Of a stretch of DNA of 64,000 bases, positions 10,509-21,831 are shown piece by piece (position 1 is the stretch's first letter; each line of letters begins with the position of its first letter). The DNA lies in contig JAANDG010000223.1 of the NCBI GenBank assembly GCA_036852015.1, positions 62,001-126,000 on the forward strand, written 5' to 3'. The notes under the pieces were generated by a model. That model saw nothing but the letters and a program-made list of their open reading frames with translations, was not told the DNA's origin and made no database searches. The position numbers were made by a program, and so were the translations under genes. Source of the stretch: Pelodera strongyloides. Lineage: Eukaryota; Nematoda; Chromadorea; Rhabditida; Rhabditidae.

Positions 10509-13500
10509 GTTGGATTCTTTTTCATTAGCACAAAGAAAACTTCAAGCCCAAGCGCGTGCTTCTTTTATTCAAGGATGGTTGAATTACCGTGCTCAAAAAA
10601 TTTTTTCATTATTTATTGTAATTATCAATTGACATTGTGATCGTGTTTTCCTAATTGCTCGACAGGAAAAGAGAATAATACTCTGCTGTGTTGAGTGCGA
10701 CTATTCCTGTAAAGCGTGGTACCCTTGACCCTTGATATTGATTCGACCTAGGTGGCCCAAGTTCGGCTGGGGGAGTACTCATTTTTAGGTCCAATCAAAA
10801 TTATTAGGTCCAATCAACCAGCCAGAGGTCAACAGAAAAATAGACCATTTTTGGTATCTAATAATTTTGTATTTGAGGCACTCTAACTCCCTCTCAAGCG
10901 CATTTCATTTTATTCGAATTACAAAAGGAATCTTCACAACCAACGCACAGTCGGTAAGTAATTGATTATATTTTAAATTTTGAAAATAATTCTCCGATTT
11001 TGATTGTACTTGTTCATTGTATAATAATCTAGCATGTGCCCATCAATGAGATAACGGCCGTTTTATTTTCTTACAAATGTGGCAAGAAATGTTTTTCAAA
11101 ATCAATCAAAATCATCCAATCAGAATTATTAGGTCCAATCAACCAGTCTTTAAAAAACTTTTCAGTTTTAAAAAAAATTCTTTCAGATTATTCGTTTTTG
11201 ATTCGGAATGCATTACGTTCAGAGAGCTGTTGTCGTATATACAGGTAGGATATATTAGCAATAAACTATTCCCATTTTTGCGTTAATTTGGTGGTGCGCA
11301 TGGGGCACGCGAGCGTATTTTTTTCGCGTAGAAGTTTACGTCGTAGCTAAAATCATTTTTTTCTGCAATAAATTATGAATCTACTTGTACTGGTGCAGGG
11401 CAAAAACAATATTTCACTCAATACTCATGTAATATAGTTTTACAGAAACATCAAGTTTTTCATTTATTAGATTCTTTTTCCTGAAAAAAAGGATTTGGAG
11501 CCACTTTTGGATCGTCTTTTCGAGAGGCAGATTTCACATGTCGTCAAGAAGGTTAGACAACCAATTTATGCACTTAAAGCGAATACCGGCCGGTTTTTGA
11601 AACGCATCGTAGACAACTTAATTCTTAATTCTTACTTATTTATGCAAGTTTGCTCGAATTTAGCTAGATTTTTATTCTAATTTATGATCATTTGCATACG
11701 CTGCATAAGAATGCTGGTATATTCAAAAAGCGGGTAGTGCTTCACGAGAACCGGTATGTCCGGAATTTCAGAAATATCTGCTTTAATAGATTCCCCGACA
11801 AACAGTTCGGACAGGCTAGTCACACTCGTTTATAAGGTCCATTTGCATTTAGAAAATCTTTCATTCCTTTTTTCCAGTACGTAAAGACAAAAATCAATGT
11901 CCGAACTGTTTGTGAGTTCAAGGCTTCAAGCATTGCGGTCTTCACAGTAAAAACCGGACATTAAAATCGCCTCTCCCTTTAAAGGAGGAGGCTCACATCC
12001 TCTATTTATTTCCTTTTATCGAAGAATGATGGCTTGAGCTTCCAAAAAACCGTTATAAGCTACTAGAGTTTCTTTCAAGGATTGATTAAGCTATAGAACT
12101 TGAAGTCAAATAAAACAATTCATCATATGCTGTATAGATTTCGAAGATGTGTAGATAAGGCATGTTGCATGTTTATTTGAAGCTAACACCATCATTTTTC
12201 GATAAAAGGAAAGAAATTGAACATATTTTCTTTCTTCTATGCAAAAAGGCGCGAAAAAGAAAAAAGAGGAAATGATTGAGCAAATATTTGCAGAAAACAT
12301 TAAACTTACCCAGACCGCTTCGCAACATTTTGTAATCACAATCTCCCCGTGGATTTTCTTCAAATATCTTTGAAGGGAGATTATAAATTACGTCCGCGAT
12401 TTCAACTGGGAATTGAGTCCCTTCAATCAACTTCGTTATAGGATAGGAAATTTTGCCCGATAATAAGTAGCAATTTGTAGCACAAGATGATCCTTTTAAA
12501 ATCACGTTTCCATGCTTCGCGAAGAGTCGACCCCTTTAAAATTCATATTCCAGGGTTTCATCCCTTTAAACTCCGCATTCCAGGGTTTCGTGATGTTCCG
12601 CCGTCGTGGTGGCGGGTGCAATCCGTTGAGGAAGAAGGGAGCCGCCTGGAGGTCTGTCTGGCTGAGCGTCTCCCCCGGAGTTCTCCATATCTGTAACAGT
12701 GACAATGTGAAGGAAAAGAGAACAGTTGTACTGGATAGGACGTGGACTGTTGAGGTGAGAGCCAGTGGGAAACAGTACAGTTTCTCCTAGACGTTTTAGA
12801 AATGTTTAGAAATGTTTATTGGACTCTTAGAAAGAGCGCAACGCCATAAGAGACGATGAAAGAATTCAATAGTTTTAAAATTCAAAGTAGTAAATCAAAG
12901 ATAAAATACGAAAAAATGCATAGCATATATACATGTATATATATATCCACCAAAGATAAAAAGAAATTCCACAGAGAATAGTTGTAACTGACATATCAAA
13001 GAGTATTCACACAAGCAGCTAAGTTTTGTAGACTAGTTGCCACTGAGCTGTTTCTTTCTGAGGCCGTTTCACCAAAAATTTCTTTGGCACGGATGTACAG
13101 CAATCTGCAAACATAATGTCACGGTATTTTCATTCTTTTTCCGGCTTCTTGTGTTCCCTTTTTTACCATTCGAACAAATTGTGAAGTTTTTAAGGTTATT
13201 GTAGGTTATAGTATTTTTTCTGGATGACAAATTTATAATGTTTTGAGGCGATCGCGTCCGAGTCTCCAAACTATGAATGGGTTCTGCACAGTAAAGGAAC
13301 TCAACTATTTTTCAGTCACTACGACTCATTGCATCGGGCTGAGTATATTAGAGGTTCGTGATCATATATTTAGACGACTTCAATTAATGTAGGGTGTGGC
13401 CCTGGAACCTAGGGGTTCGAGTCGTTTACATTAGTGATTGTAATAAAGGAAACTGATTTTCTAATAAACTGATTGTGATAAAGGAAACGGGAAACAGAGG

Positions 13501-15822
13501 CCATATTCACCACTCCGAGGCCATATTCCCTCGGGGAAATGTTCCCTGGGGAAAGAAAATAGCAAGTGTTACACGCAGAGAAAAAGACGGGGAATTCCCC
13601 ATGGGGAATTGAGTGGTGAATATGGCCTCTGATATACAAGGATTCAGATATTCAACTCGCTATAACTTATCGAACGCGAAGCGAATTGACAGAATACGAT
13701 CGAGGTCGAGCAGCGAGAATGCCAGGTTAGTAGATGCAATTTTCATATTGAGGCTTTTTTATTTTATTTTATTTTTTTTCATTAGTGCTCCTATCACAGA
13801 GGAAGTTTGCGCGTGCCGTGAGTCAGCCGCGTGGGCTCTCTCTCTCCATTTCTTTAGGAAATACTCAGGCTTATTGGAGAAGACACCCTCCATACATCCC
13901 CCGTACAAATCTTTTAATATGTTTGAACTTTCCAGCGTTCATTTGATTATTTTCATTCATATTTAGCACAGCGCAATGATCGCGATGTCGCTTGGCGGTT
14001 GGCGCTGGACCAATGAGGCACACATACGAACATAAGAGCAAATTGAATGAGAACACGCAATAAATTATTTGAGGTGTTTATTACGCATTTGGTAATTTGT
14101 GCTAATCACAGATTTGGCATTGGGCCAGCTTGTCACTTGGCTATTGTCCAAGATGTACCCTACGCATGTACCCCTACCCCTGCGTCTTCCATCAGTGTCC
14201 GCACCATCAAAGTGTCCCGTCGGATGTCATAGAGAATCAATATATCACCAATCAACACCCCATATCCTGTTCATATATATAAGGGTACAAAGAGAGACGC
14301 AGAGGGTAGGGGTACAGGGGTAGGGTACATCAGTACATCTTGGACAATAGCCAAGTGACTAGCTGGTCCAATGCTAAATGGAGAGAAACTTTGGTTAGCA
14401 CAAAATACCAAATGTGTAATCTAAAATAAACACCTCAAATAATTTATTGCGTGTTCTAACAACACCAACGTTCTGGAAAATGTCGTATGTGTGCTCCATT
14501 TGGCATTGGTCCAGGGCATCATTTTCGTATCCTTACCTGTACAGGCTATGATACTTGGCGGTGATAGTTTCTCTGTATATCTGAATATACAGAAAACAGG
14601 TATTAGATGGAAACGGGGTTGTGAAGTGATGATCGAAGGAAGCTTCATCGTCTATGATTATGAAAATAAACCATTCCTCTCAGTCAGTCATGTAGTGCAA
14701 AATGTAGCCTTATCGAGGATTATACCCCACGGGATCGTGGGACAAGAGGATACGGGATGTACGGGGGTGTACAAAGATGTACGGATGTACGGGGGATGTA
14801 TGGAGGGTGTCTTCTCCAATAAGCCAAATACTCAAAGACAAATTGCGCTAGTAGTTCGCCATTCGTGCGCGAGCAAAAAATTACATTTCCTTTGCAATTT
14901 ATTTTCATTTGATTATTTTCCATTCATGTTTAGCACAGCGCAATGACCGCGATGTCGCTTGGCGGTTGGCGCTCGAGGCAGAGAACAAGAGATTGAGTCA
15001 GAAGTTAGACGAGGAGAGACGAGCACTCAAAGACGAAGAGATTGTAAGGAACCTGGCCACTAGGTACTGTATTTTCTAGAATTTGGAAGGGTTTCATATT
15101 TACTGCTGTCCTCTTTCTCCCTCTCTCACTCTGTCCACGTCCATCTCTGTAGCGAATCTTTATCTCACAAGAGAATAGTAAAGCTCGGGTAGTTGGTTAG
15201 TAACGTCACGTAAAGTAGCTCGGGTAGTTTAAAAAGTTACTCTGGTAAGTTATTTCTTAAATGCACAGAATTTATCATTATTAAAACATGAAGTTTACTT
15301 TATTACATAGTACTTTCTCATGGACATTTTAATGACCCATAAATTATCCTCTTCAGAATGCTTGAAGAGGAACGTGACAAAAGTGATCATCTGCGCCTTG
15401 TACTTCAGCAATTGGAGGATGCCCTCCTGAAGGAAGGAACAGTAGTCAACAGCGAATGTACTACTGTACAAGTGCAATTGGGTAGGATAATCATCATTAT
15501 TTTTAATAATCTATTTCATAAACATGTTACCAAAATGAGGTGCACCCCGAATCTGGTGATCTGTCAGAGCAAGGCATCAGCTTGATCACTCGGTAGCCAA
15601 ACTGCTGGTTAAACTTTTTCGATATCGGATTTCGCTTCCCTTGATAATCTTTGTATTCCGCATTTTGCCGACATTCTTATAGAGCGTATCGAAGAGGAAG
15701 CTCAGGACGAGGTGGAGGTGCGTGAGGTGTCTGAAGTCAACGAGGAGGTCAGAGACGACGAGTCATATCAACCAGAGACCACGGATAAAGAGATGGACAG
15801 AGATGAAGAGGAAATGATTATG
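10422..15822 (+). CDS. Unrecognised coiled-coil protein with EF-hand-like region (partial gene model)
   Basis: Seven candidate exons on one strand: 10422-10508, 11187-11244, 11471-11551, 13641-13729, 14934-15063, 15357-15481 and 15683-15822. The 11187/11471 pair and the last three exons join in phase; at least one connecting exon is missing after 10508. The first three read MNKQDMINDPLYQRLFRIFS..., LFVFDSECITFRELLSYIQ and ILFPEKKDLEPLLDRLFERQ. Helix, then D...ITFREL, then helix recalls an EF-hand half-loop. The later exons are a charged coiled coil (EENKRL-type heptads, EEERDKSDHLRLVLQQLEDA) followed by a very acidic tail (EEEAQDEVEVREVSEVNEE). I do not recognise the protein. The ATG at 10424 is a possible start. 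A possible C-terminal continuation lies at 17090-17347. Confidence 0.42.
11187..11244 (+). CDS. Candidate exon, EF-hand-like half
   Basis: The acceptor is TTCTTTCAG and the donor is ATACAG|GTAGGA. It encodes LFVFDSECITFRELLSYIQ. The I-T-F-R-E-L-L order is what the end of an EF-hand loop and its exit helix look like. Confidence 0.42.
11471..11551 (+). CDS. Candidate exon, helical
   Basis: The acceptor is CATTTATTAG and the donor is AAGAAG|GTTAGA. It is in phase 0 with the previous exon and encodes ILFPEKKDLEPLLDRLFERQ and then ISHVVKK. A family A element starts 22 bp after the donor. Confidence 0.45.
11574..11742 (+). repeat. Family A foldback
   Basis: TTAAAGCGAATACCGGCCGG at the left with the family core; the right arm is degraded (GCTGGTATATTCAAAAAGCG). 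Confidence 0.8.
11743..12240. repeat. Degenerate family C2/C3 foldbacks
   Basis: Two decayed elements lie side by side: one carries AACAGTTCGGACAGG / CCGAACTGTTTGTGAG (compare 5207-5661), the next TTTAAAGGAGGAGGCTCAC (compare 4693-5110) with TTTTATCGAAGAATGATGG and its inverse. Confidence 0.6.
12310..12505 (-). CDS. Possible minus-strand exon, unrecognised product
   Basis: The minus strand is open over about 65 codons and ends in a strong donor (GGTCTGG|GTAAGT). The translation includes YPITKLIEGTQFPVEIADVI, then NLPSKIFEENPRGDCDYKML. The EENP motif also occurs in the minus-strand candidate at 6843-7180, hinting that both come from one element or gene family. No domain is recognised and the 5' border is not defined. 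Confidence 0.3.
12506..13496. other. No supported gene; small repeats
   Basis: It contains a near-duplicate motif CCTTTAAA-TTCATATTCCAGGGTTTC / CTCCGCATTCCAGGGTTTC (12533-12590) and low-complexity AT sequence. Frames open on both strands near 12502-12790 contradict each other. Confidence 0.5.
13497..13629. repeat. Family E foldback
   Basis: GAGGCCATATTCACCACTC at the left pairs with GAGTGGTGAATATGGCCTC at the right; the interior GGGGAA/TTCCCC blocks also pair. Confidence 0.85.
13641..13729 (+). CDS. Candidate exon, basic/serine-rich
   Basis: The frame reads FRYSTRYNLSNAKRIDRIRS and then RSSSENARL. The donor GGTTA|GTAGAT leaves phase 0, which joins to CGC AAT GAC at 14939; the alternative GCCAG|GTTAGT does not. 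The 5' side abuts a family E foldback whose end supplies an in-frame ATG (13623), so this could be a first exon. Confidence 0.3.
13859..14836. repeat. Nested foldback complex
   Basis: The outer arms pair (GGCTTATTGGAGAAGACACC near 13869 with GGTGTCTTCTCCAATAAGCC near 14806). Inner arms run from GGACCAATGAGGCACACATA (14006) to TGTGTGCTCCATTTGGCATT and GGTCCAG (14516). They include TATTTGAGGTGTTTATTACG / AAACACCTCAAATAATTTAT and TTGGCTATTGTCCAAGATGT / ATCTTGGACAATAGCCAAGT. The left side of the complex contains a copy of a host exon. Confidence 0.75.
13937..14006 (+). pseudogene. Truncated duplicate of the coiled-coil exon at 14934
   Basis: The stretch from the intron end (TTCATTTGATTATTTTCATT) through the acceptor and CACAGCGCAATGATCGCGAT + GTCGCTTGGCGGTTGGCGCT repeats the sequence before and at the start of the real exon with only a few differences. 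It stops at GGCGCT, where foldback sequence begins. Confidence 0.8.
14934..15063 (+). CDS. Coiled-coil exon
   Basis: It encodes QRNDRDVAWRLALEAENKRL, then SQKLDEERRALKDEEIVRNL. The acceptor is GTTTAG|CACAG or, in phase with the upstream candidate exon, CACAG|CGC at 14939. The donor CACTAG|GTACTG gives phase 2 and fits the next exon; an earlier GTAAGG inside the frame would create a stop downstream. Confidence 0.6.
15357..15481 (+). CDS. Coiled-coil exon
   Basis: The acceptor is ATCCTCTTCAG. Joined in phase 2 it reads R-MLEEERDKSDHLRLVLQQ, then LEDALLKEGTVV. The donor is AATTGG|GTAGGA (phase 1). Confidence 0.6.
15683..15822 (+). CDS. Acidic exon of coiled-coil gene
   Basis: The acceptor is ATTCTTATAG, joined in phase 1. 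It encodes ERIEEEAQDEVEVREVSEVN and continues with very acidic sequence to DEEEMIM. The donor is TTATG|GTAGTT (phase 0). Confidence 0.58.
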
Positions 15823-15960
15823 GTAGTTTTTTTAGCTCTTTTATGGAAGCACTATAAATTTCCCAAAACATACCTCAACAACTAAAATAAGGTTGTCTGT
15901 AAAAAGTGAGTCCGTTGACCAACGGTATGTCTAAAGTGAATACGTGAGTAATTTTAATGA

Positions 15961-16141
15961 TTAAAGCGAAATACCGGCGGTTTTGAAACGCATTGCGTAC
16001 ACCTGCTTTCTTATGCAGCATATGCAAATGAGCAAAAATTATAATAAAAACTAGACCCCAATTAGACCCCACTTTGCATAAATGTATAGGAATGCCAGTA
16101 CTTGAGATGCGTTTCAAAAACCGGCCGATATTTCGCTTTAA
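15961..16141. repeat. Family A foldback, complete
   Basis: TTAAAGCGAAATACCGGCGG ... CCGGCCGATATTTCGCTTTAA; 181 bp. Confidence 0.9.
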
Positions 16142-18775
16142 TAGTCAACAGTAGGCAATATGAGACCATATTCGGTGTATGTATCTACCGTATTCCAGAA
16201 CGGCCTCCTTCCCTCTGACCAGGAGACGTGGTCTCAACACGAACGCGATCAATATCTCATCATATCAACACAATCAATTTAATTACAAAATTATTATATG
16301 AGCCCAATCCAAATACATTGTTTAGTCTAGTCAATTTTCGTATAAGTGCATAAACAGTATTTCGGTTGAACTGGTCAAATAATTTCTTGTTATACTTTCC
16401 ATTTATTATTTTGTTTCTGTCTTCTATATTTGTTTTTGAATATTTGCAACACGTGACCTTAGGTCATGAGCCGCAGGATTATTTTGAACATTTCTACGAC
16501 AAATAAACCTACATAGATTTCCGAATCTCGGTGCAGATTTGAAGGATACGACAACGTTTTTTCTGCTCACTATATTCGTGTCAATTTTTTTCGCATACAA
16601 TTTTGCTTCACTGTGTGTTTCTTGAAACTTGCACAAACAATACTGCCAAGCAAAGCTCAAGTATACGAAATGTAACCCAACTTACAAAGACGTATAATGT
16701 TTTAGGAGATAGTGGACCGCAGACAAGTAGAGACCTAGAATGTTTAGGCCTTTATGGGGTTTCCAAGTATCCGGACAAATTTACCGTATTTTACGACTTC
16801 GCGTGACCCATGTATTAATTTCTCATGTCAAATATTCAATTCAGGCAAAATACGGTAATTTTTTCTATACGGGAACGCACAGTTGTTTTCGGCATACATG
16901 GAAACCCCATTAGCAGACAGAACATGTAAGGTCTCGTCAAATAAAAACACAAAAAATGAATGTACACTGCAGTGAAGTAAGTCTGAAAAACCAATGAAAC
17001 GCGTCTGCTTTCGTGAAAAATATAATTTGCATGTCTACTTCACGAAGTAAACAACAAATTAGCATTGTAATACTTGTATATATACCAAGGGTCAAGAGGG
17101 CCTAAAGTATCCAAGGTGTGACGATGCCTTTATCTACAATCTATGCTTCGGACGTGCAGACACTGGAGTCGATGCCCCACGTGCTCGGAGGATGGCTGCT
17201 GCTTATTTAGGTCAGTTCCTATGATGGTTAGGCTTAGGCTTAGGCTTCAGCTGTGAAGTGTTCATTCAACTTCTTTGATTTTTCTGTCTTATCGTTTGCT
17301 AATATTTTCACCTTTCAGAACTGAACTGTATGAACACATGCGAATGACGTGAGAAGCAAGAAGAAGAAGAGAGTGCATGAAACCCATGTATCGATGTTCA
17401 CGAAAAGTACACAACAACGTCGAGCGCGAGGAATCTAGGAGAAGCCCGGATCTTGGTTGCGGTCTACCGAGACATCATAGCGAGGGTGTTTTGCATGTTA
17501 GGCTTGTTCACGATTCATTTACTTATACTTTCAATTTCAGGGTCCGCGACTGCTGCAACTTGGAGAAACACTGCATGCTAGACTTTCACTGCTAGAGATG
17601 TCTGGTAACAACAAGGGAAAGAAACTGACCAGGCCCCACGGACCACACAGACACACGCAGATGAAAAGAAGTTGTAAGGTTGGTGCATTACTCTGTTCTT
17701 CTACTGCACGTTTCCCGCGAAACAAATAAATCCCACGTTTCCTGGCAGGCTAGCACCCAATCCCACGCAATAAGAAAAGTCGCGTGTTTCCTGACAGATT
17801 AGCCAATCATGTCCCGCAAAACATTAGGCAAGGCCTTGTGTTAGCGGCAACGCCCCCGATTAGTGCTCGCAATGAGGACGGAATCCCGCGTTTCCCGCTG
17901 GTTTGGGAGGAAACATGGGATTATGATTTCCGCTGAACTGCGAACATAGTAGTTTACACTAAATAAAAGAAAATGTCAGTTTCGTTGTCAGGTTTCCCTT
18001 ATCTTGTCTTCTCTGAGCTCTGCACTCGTTACTAAACCTCACTCGTTACTCGATTTGTCTCATTTATTCGTTCACTTTTAGAACCAAGTACCGTCGAGAA
18101 GATGGGGATGAAAATCGCTTACAGGAAGAGCACTGAAATCAAATATACGAAAACACGGTGTTGTGCTTTTGGCAGAATTTTGGTGCCATATGAGCGCAAG
18201 TACCGAAATTCTCTTTTAATCATTGTGATTATTATTACCGAAAGTTGCTATTTGTCTTGTTTCGGAAGAACGTGCTTCTGTGCTACGTGTCGTTGACGAT
18301 GACATCGGTTTGTTGGCGATGGTACTTGAGTACACGATGGTATTTTACGTACATTCATTTGTGGACTACTACTATATGTTTGTTGTGTTTGTTTGACTGT
18401 CCGTATGTTTCGTTATATGGTATGTTAGAATAGAAATTTGCGGGTTGTAGTATGCAACAATTAATATTAGGAAGTGGCATTATTGGCGATCATTACTGGG
18501 AAAGAATTTGGTCGTTTATGGTAGGTACCAATTTACTGGAGAAGACCATGGAAATGTTCATGTTATTTGTGCAGTTAGTATCACTATCGAAATTTGAATG
18601 TGGCAGTATTTACGTTGGAAGCTGGTATTACGGATATTGCTGGTTGCTTGTTGTCGTTTATGGTACCAATTACCCATTGGGTGTTACTCATGAAAAATGG
18701 TATGTGGTATGTGCAACTTAGCGGAAACTGAACTGAACAGTCCGAACCCATCAGAATACGCTGCACACCAACACA
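16142..18775. other. Mostly no supported gene
   Basis: Apart from the weak exon pair at 17090-17347, nothing is supported. A candidate frame after TTCAATTTCAG at 17541 stays open to about 17678 but has no partner exon. GT-rich repeat sequence begins near 18300. Confidence 0.5.
17090..17347 (+). CDS. Possible terminal exons of the coiled-coil gene
   Basis: A frame at about 17091-17210 (…KYPRCDDAFIYNLCFGRADT, then GVDAPRARRMAAAYL) has a donor TTTAG|GTCAGT. It joins in phase 1 to 17319-17347 after CACCTTTCAG, giving ELNCMNTCE and a stop. It is cysteine-containing and I recognise no domain. The 5' border is a guess. Confidence 0.25.
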
Positions 18776-19600
18776 GCGTTCGTGGTGTAATGGTTAGCAT
18801 GGATGCCTTCCAAGCATTCGACGGGGGTTCGATTCCCCCCGAATGCATACGTTTTGTGATTTATATTAATATTCAGCAGGAATTCACCATCTGATTTCGG
18901 TATTTATATGCGATCGTGGTGGTCAGATCATTTCTGAGTTCACGGTAGGGTAATCTGGACATACCAAACTCGCATATAGAAATGTTCCAGGGCGGTTTGC
19001 ATTCCCTGGTTTTGCATGTATTCCCTGGTTCGCACATTTGGTGTCGTTTTGCTTGTTTTGATATTGGACAAATACGAAAATAGAATGAGAAATTATGACG
19101 AAAATGTACTTGTTGTAAAAGAAGACGAAAATTTGCCGACGATGTTATGCATATTGTGTATGTCTGTGCTTGTTTGGACTCTGTTTTGTTTGCTTATATA
19201 GTTGGTTTGTATGATATGGTTATACGTTTGCTAAGGATTCCCTCCAAATATACGTGGAAGATTCCATGGATAATCGTATGTTAGAACTAACAGAAATTTG
19301 TTGCGGAATGCGATGGATTTATATTGTTCTAACTGGTATTACGGATATTGTTGGTAACTGGTTTCTTGAAATATTTGGGCTGTTTATGGTAGCCATGGTT
19401 GTTGGTATCATTGGTCAATTTATTGGAGAAGTTCATAGAAAATGGTATGTGCCACATATAGTGGAAACTGGTATTATAATTCATCATTTCTGAATTCTAG
19501 TGTTTTTAGTGTTCACGGTAGGGAAATCTGGATAAATCTGGACTTTTTTTTCTGGAATTTCTGGAATCTAAATCTGGAATTTTCTATTTCATGGAAATGG
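18440..19600 (+). repeat. Diverged GT-rich duplication
   Basis: Two blocks of about 600 bp resemble each other in the same orientation. CTGGTATTACGGATATTGCT (18622) matches CTGGTATTACGGATATTGTT (19337), each followed by GTTTATGGTA and AAAATGGTATGTG. TTCACGGTAGGGTAATCTGG (18939) matches TTCACGGTAGGGAAATCTGG (19513). Shorter variants (CATTATTGGCGATCATTACT) occur at 18477. The plus-strand frames are hydrophobic but their start/stop borders do not agree. Confidence 0.6.
18776..18847 (+). tRNA. tRNA-Gly (anticodon TCC)
   Basis: A 72-nt cloverleaf. The acceptor GCGTTCG pairs with CGAATGC (one G-T pair). It has a D-arm with TGGTTAGCAT, anticodon loop CTTCCAA (TCC), T-arm GGGGG-TTCGATT-CCCCC and discriminator A. 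No intron is present and all canonical elements are intact. Confidence 0.93.
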
Positions 19601-21089
19601 AAAGTAATAGAAATTTGGTAAGGTGATTATGAACATGGCCGTATACTACGACAATTTATATTGGAAGGTTGAAAATGGTACGGAAATTTATTGCTGGATA
19701 AGAATTTTGGTCGTTGTTAAGTAGTGGTCTGTTCAATTCCCGAAAAATGTAGTGGATAGGCTTGATTCGGAAAATGTTGGATAGACTATTTGGTGCCAAA
19801 CGCGATGTGTGCATCAAATTTATGTGTGCAAACTGGTACTACGGAATATCATTGCGGAAAGAAACCCAGTTGAATGTGAACTTTTTGATCGGTGATGGAT
19901 TTTTGAATGACCATTCTAAAATGATTGCAAGACACACTCACATGTACCGATAACGTATTTCGTTGTATAACGTATAACACGATTACCTACCACGTCTACG
20001 AAATCAAGATTCATCTAGATTCATCTACAAGCTGATCTGGCGATTTTTAATGGATTCATTTAAATGGACAATGGGGGATCGCTCTTTATGAAAACTATGA
20101 GAATGTGGACTACTCATCTCATATATCTATCTATCTGATTTACCTTGCACCACATGTACCCGTTACCTGTACGTGTTTTTGTACCACATGTAGCTCAATT
20201 TACTTCAGTTATCAGTGGCGGAGCTACTACTCATCATGTTATTGTTCTTGGTGTCAAATTTTGGATTTATGTCAAATATTCATTCACTCATTTCTTCGTT
20301 CATTTATGCTATAATTGGATTACCTTATATTATCTAAACATATGAATTGTGCGAGTTTCCAGGAATTCCTTCCATTTCAAACAAATTGTTATGTTGATAT
20401 GTATACGGCATATGAAATCTTTGTATGAACACGGCGTGAACGGACATGCACAATGGAGTATCTTATTTTGTCATGGATTGCCCGAGTTTTCTGAATTACT
20501 GAACTTGCTGAATTTGTGTATTGTATTACTTGTTTTGCATTCTATCGGTCAACGTCAACCATATCCACCATAAAAAAAATTGCAGCTTAAATTTTCATTT
20601 CAGCTCCCTAGTTATCCATTTATCGCACCGTTTGCATCGTTGTGTATTTTCTTCATTTGTGTATATTCTGAGGGCTATCAGCTATGTTTCGAAAAATATG
20701 TTACTCTTCAAAAGGCGTTGTGTGCATTGTGGATAATGACTTGCCTGAAATATCTTCTGCCATATGGAATTTCGGTAAATATGGAATTTATGAGGCGAAA
20801 AAATGACATATATTATGTGGAAAATACCGAAATGGGGCTTCGGCTTGGATGCATCTATGACTTATGACATGGATATTTATGGCAACATAACGTAATATTT
20901 TTTGCTCTCATAATTATATTTTCGAGCTTTTCTAAGCTCTAAGTATAATTATGAGAGCATTATTTATGAGATTTTATTTTCTTGTCGTAGATTTCTTGTA
21001 CTGTTGTTAATGTGTGCTGACCTAGCTACTGGCTTGTTTCAGATTGTTTTCTATTTTTGTTTTGTTTCAATAATATTCATTTTTACTCA
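19601..21089. other. No supported gene
   Basis: AT-rich sequence with many short open frames lacking splice support. A hairpin at 20907-20963 (TGCTCTCATAATTATA ... TATAATTATGAGAGCA) is the only clear structure. Confidence 0.5.
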
Positions 21090-21233
21090 ATGCCTGGTCG
21101 CGGTCCCCCTAAAAAAACCAACCGCATTGAAGCCAAGGGAAATTTCATCACACGCAACGCAAGTGAATGCCGCTACTGTGCGAAAAGGATAGGTCAAAAA
21201 TGCACAAAACTTCAAAATTCTAGATCATATTAA
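21090..21233 (+). pseudogene. BED-type zinc-finger fragment of a hAT-like transposase
   Basis: ATG to TAA encodes 47 residues beginning MPGRGPPKKTNRIEAKGNFI and containing ECRYCAKRIGQKCTKLQN. A basic N-terminus, an F, then C-x2-C and a T-x-L pattern is how hAT transposases start their BED finger. The distal H-x-C/H ligands and all catalytic parts are missing, because the frame stops after QNSRSY. It is either a first exon or, more likely, a relic. Assignment is by motif only. Confidence 0.45.
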
Positions 21234-21617
21234 TTTCTTCTAAAATACGGCGATTATGTATTGTTTCTGGTAGATTAACATCTTTTCTACCAAACTAACG
21301 AAGAAATTTCAAAGGAAAGGCCTTTTTAAACGGTGAGATTCGTCAATTTCCGACATACAATTATTCCCTTTAGATTGGCAAATTTTAAACACCCTCAATA
21401 CCGTAGTTTTCATCAAAGATTGTCTCGGCGAGGCTCCCGATGCGTTTTAGAAAACACTACGAACTGTGAGGTTTACAGTAGAAAACATGTTAGAAAAGTT
21501 TTAGAACCTAAAAAAAATAAGGCATGTATAATAAGAAGTGATTAAATGAAGGCAAGACCTCTCAAGGCTGGTCAGGCCAAAGTTTAGTTTGATTGCATGA
21601 ACAAAAAATTGGGGTAT

Positions 21618-21688
21618 TGGACGAGTGGGGGTCGAACCCACGACCTCTGGATTACCGGTCCAGTATGCTAACCACTACACTACCGCCA
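21618..21688 (-). tRNA. tRNA-Thr(GGT)-like sequence, copy 1
   Basis: Anticodon arm CTGGA-CCGGTAA-TCCAG (anticodon GGT), D-arm GTAGTGGTTAGC, T-arm GTGGG-TTCGACC-CCCAC. The acceptor TGGCGGT/TCGTCCA pairs at only four of seven positions, so it is probably a tRNA pseudogene or a tRNA-derived repeat. Confidence 0.5.
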
Positions 21689-21767
21689 CCCACACCCAAA
21701 TTTGCGCCCACTGTGTGTTGCACGCGAGCCGTATAAGTCGCTAGCAAGAACGAAATTTGGGTGTGGG

Positions 21768-21831
21768 TGGCGGTAGTGTAGTGGTTAGCATCTGGAATCC
21801 AGAGGTCGTGGGTTCGACCCCCACTCGTCCA
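21768..21831 (+). pseudogene. tRNA-Thr-like copy 2, anticodon arm deleted
   Basis: Same sequence as copy 1 but CATCTGGAATCCAG replaces the intact anticodon arm (about 8-9 bases lost). Confidence 0.75.
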
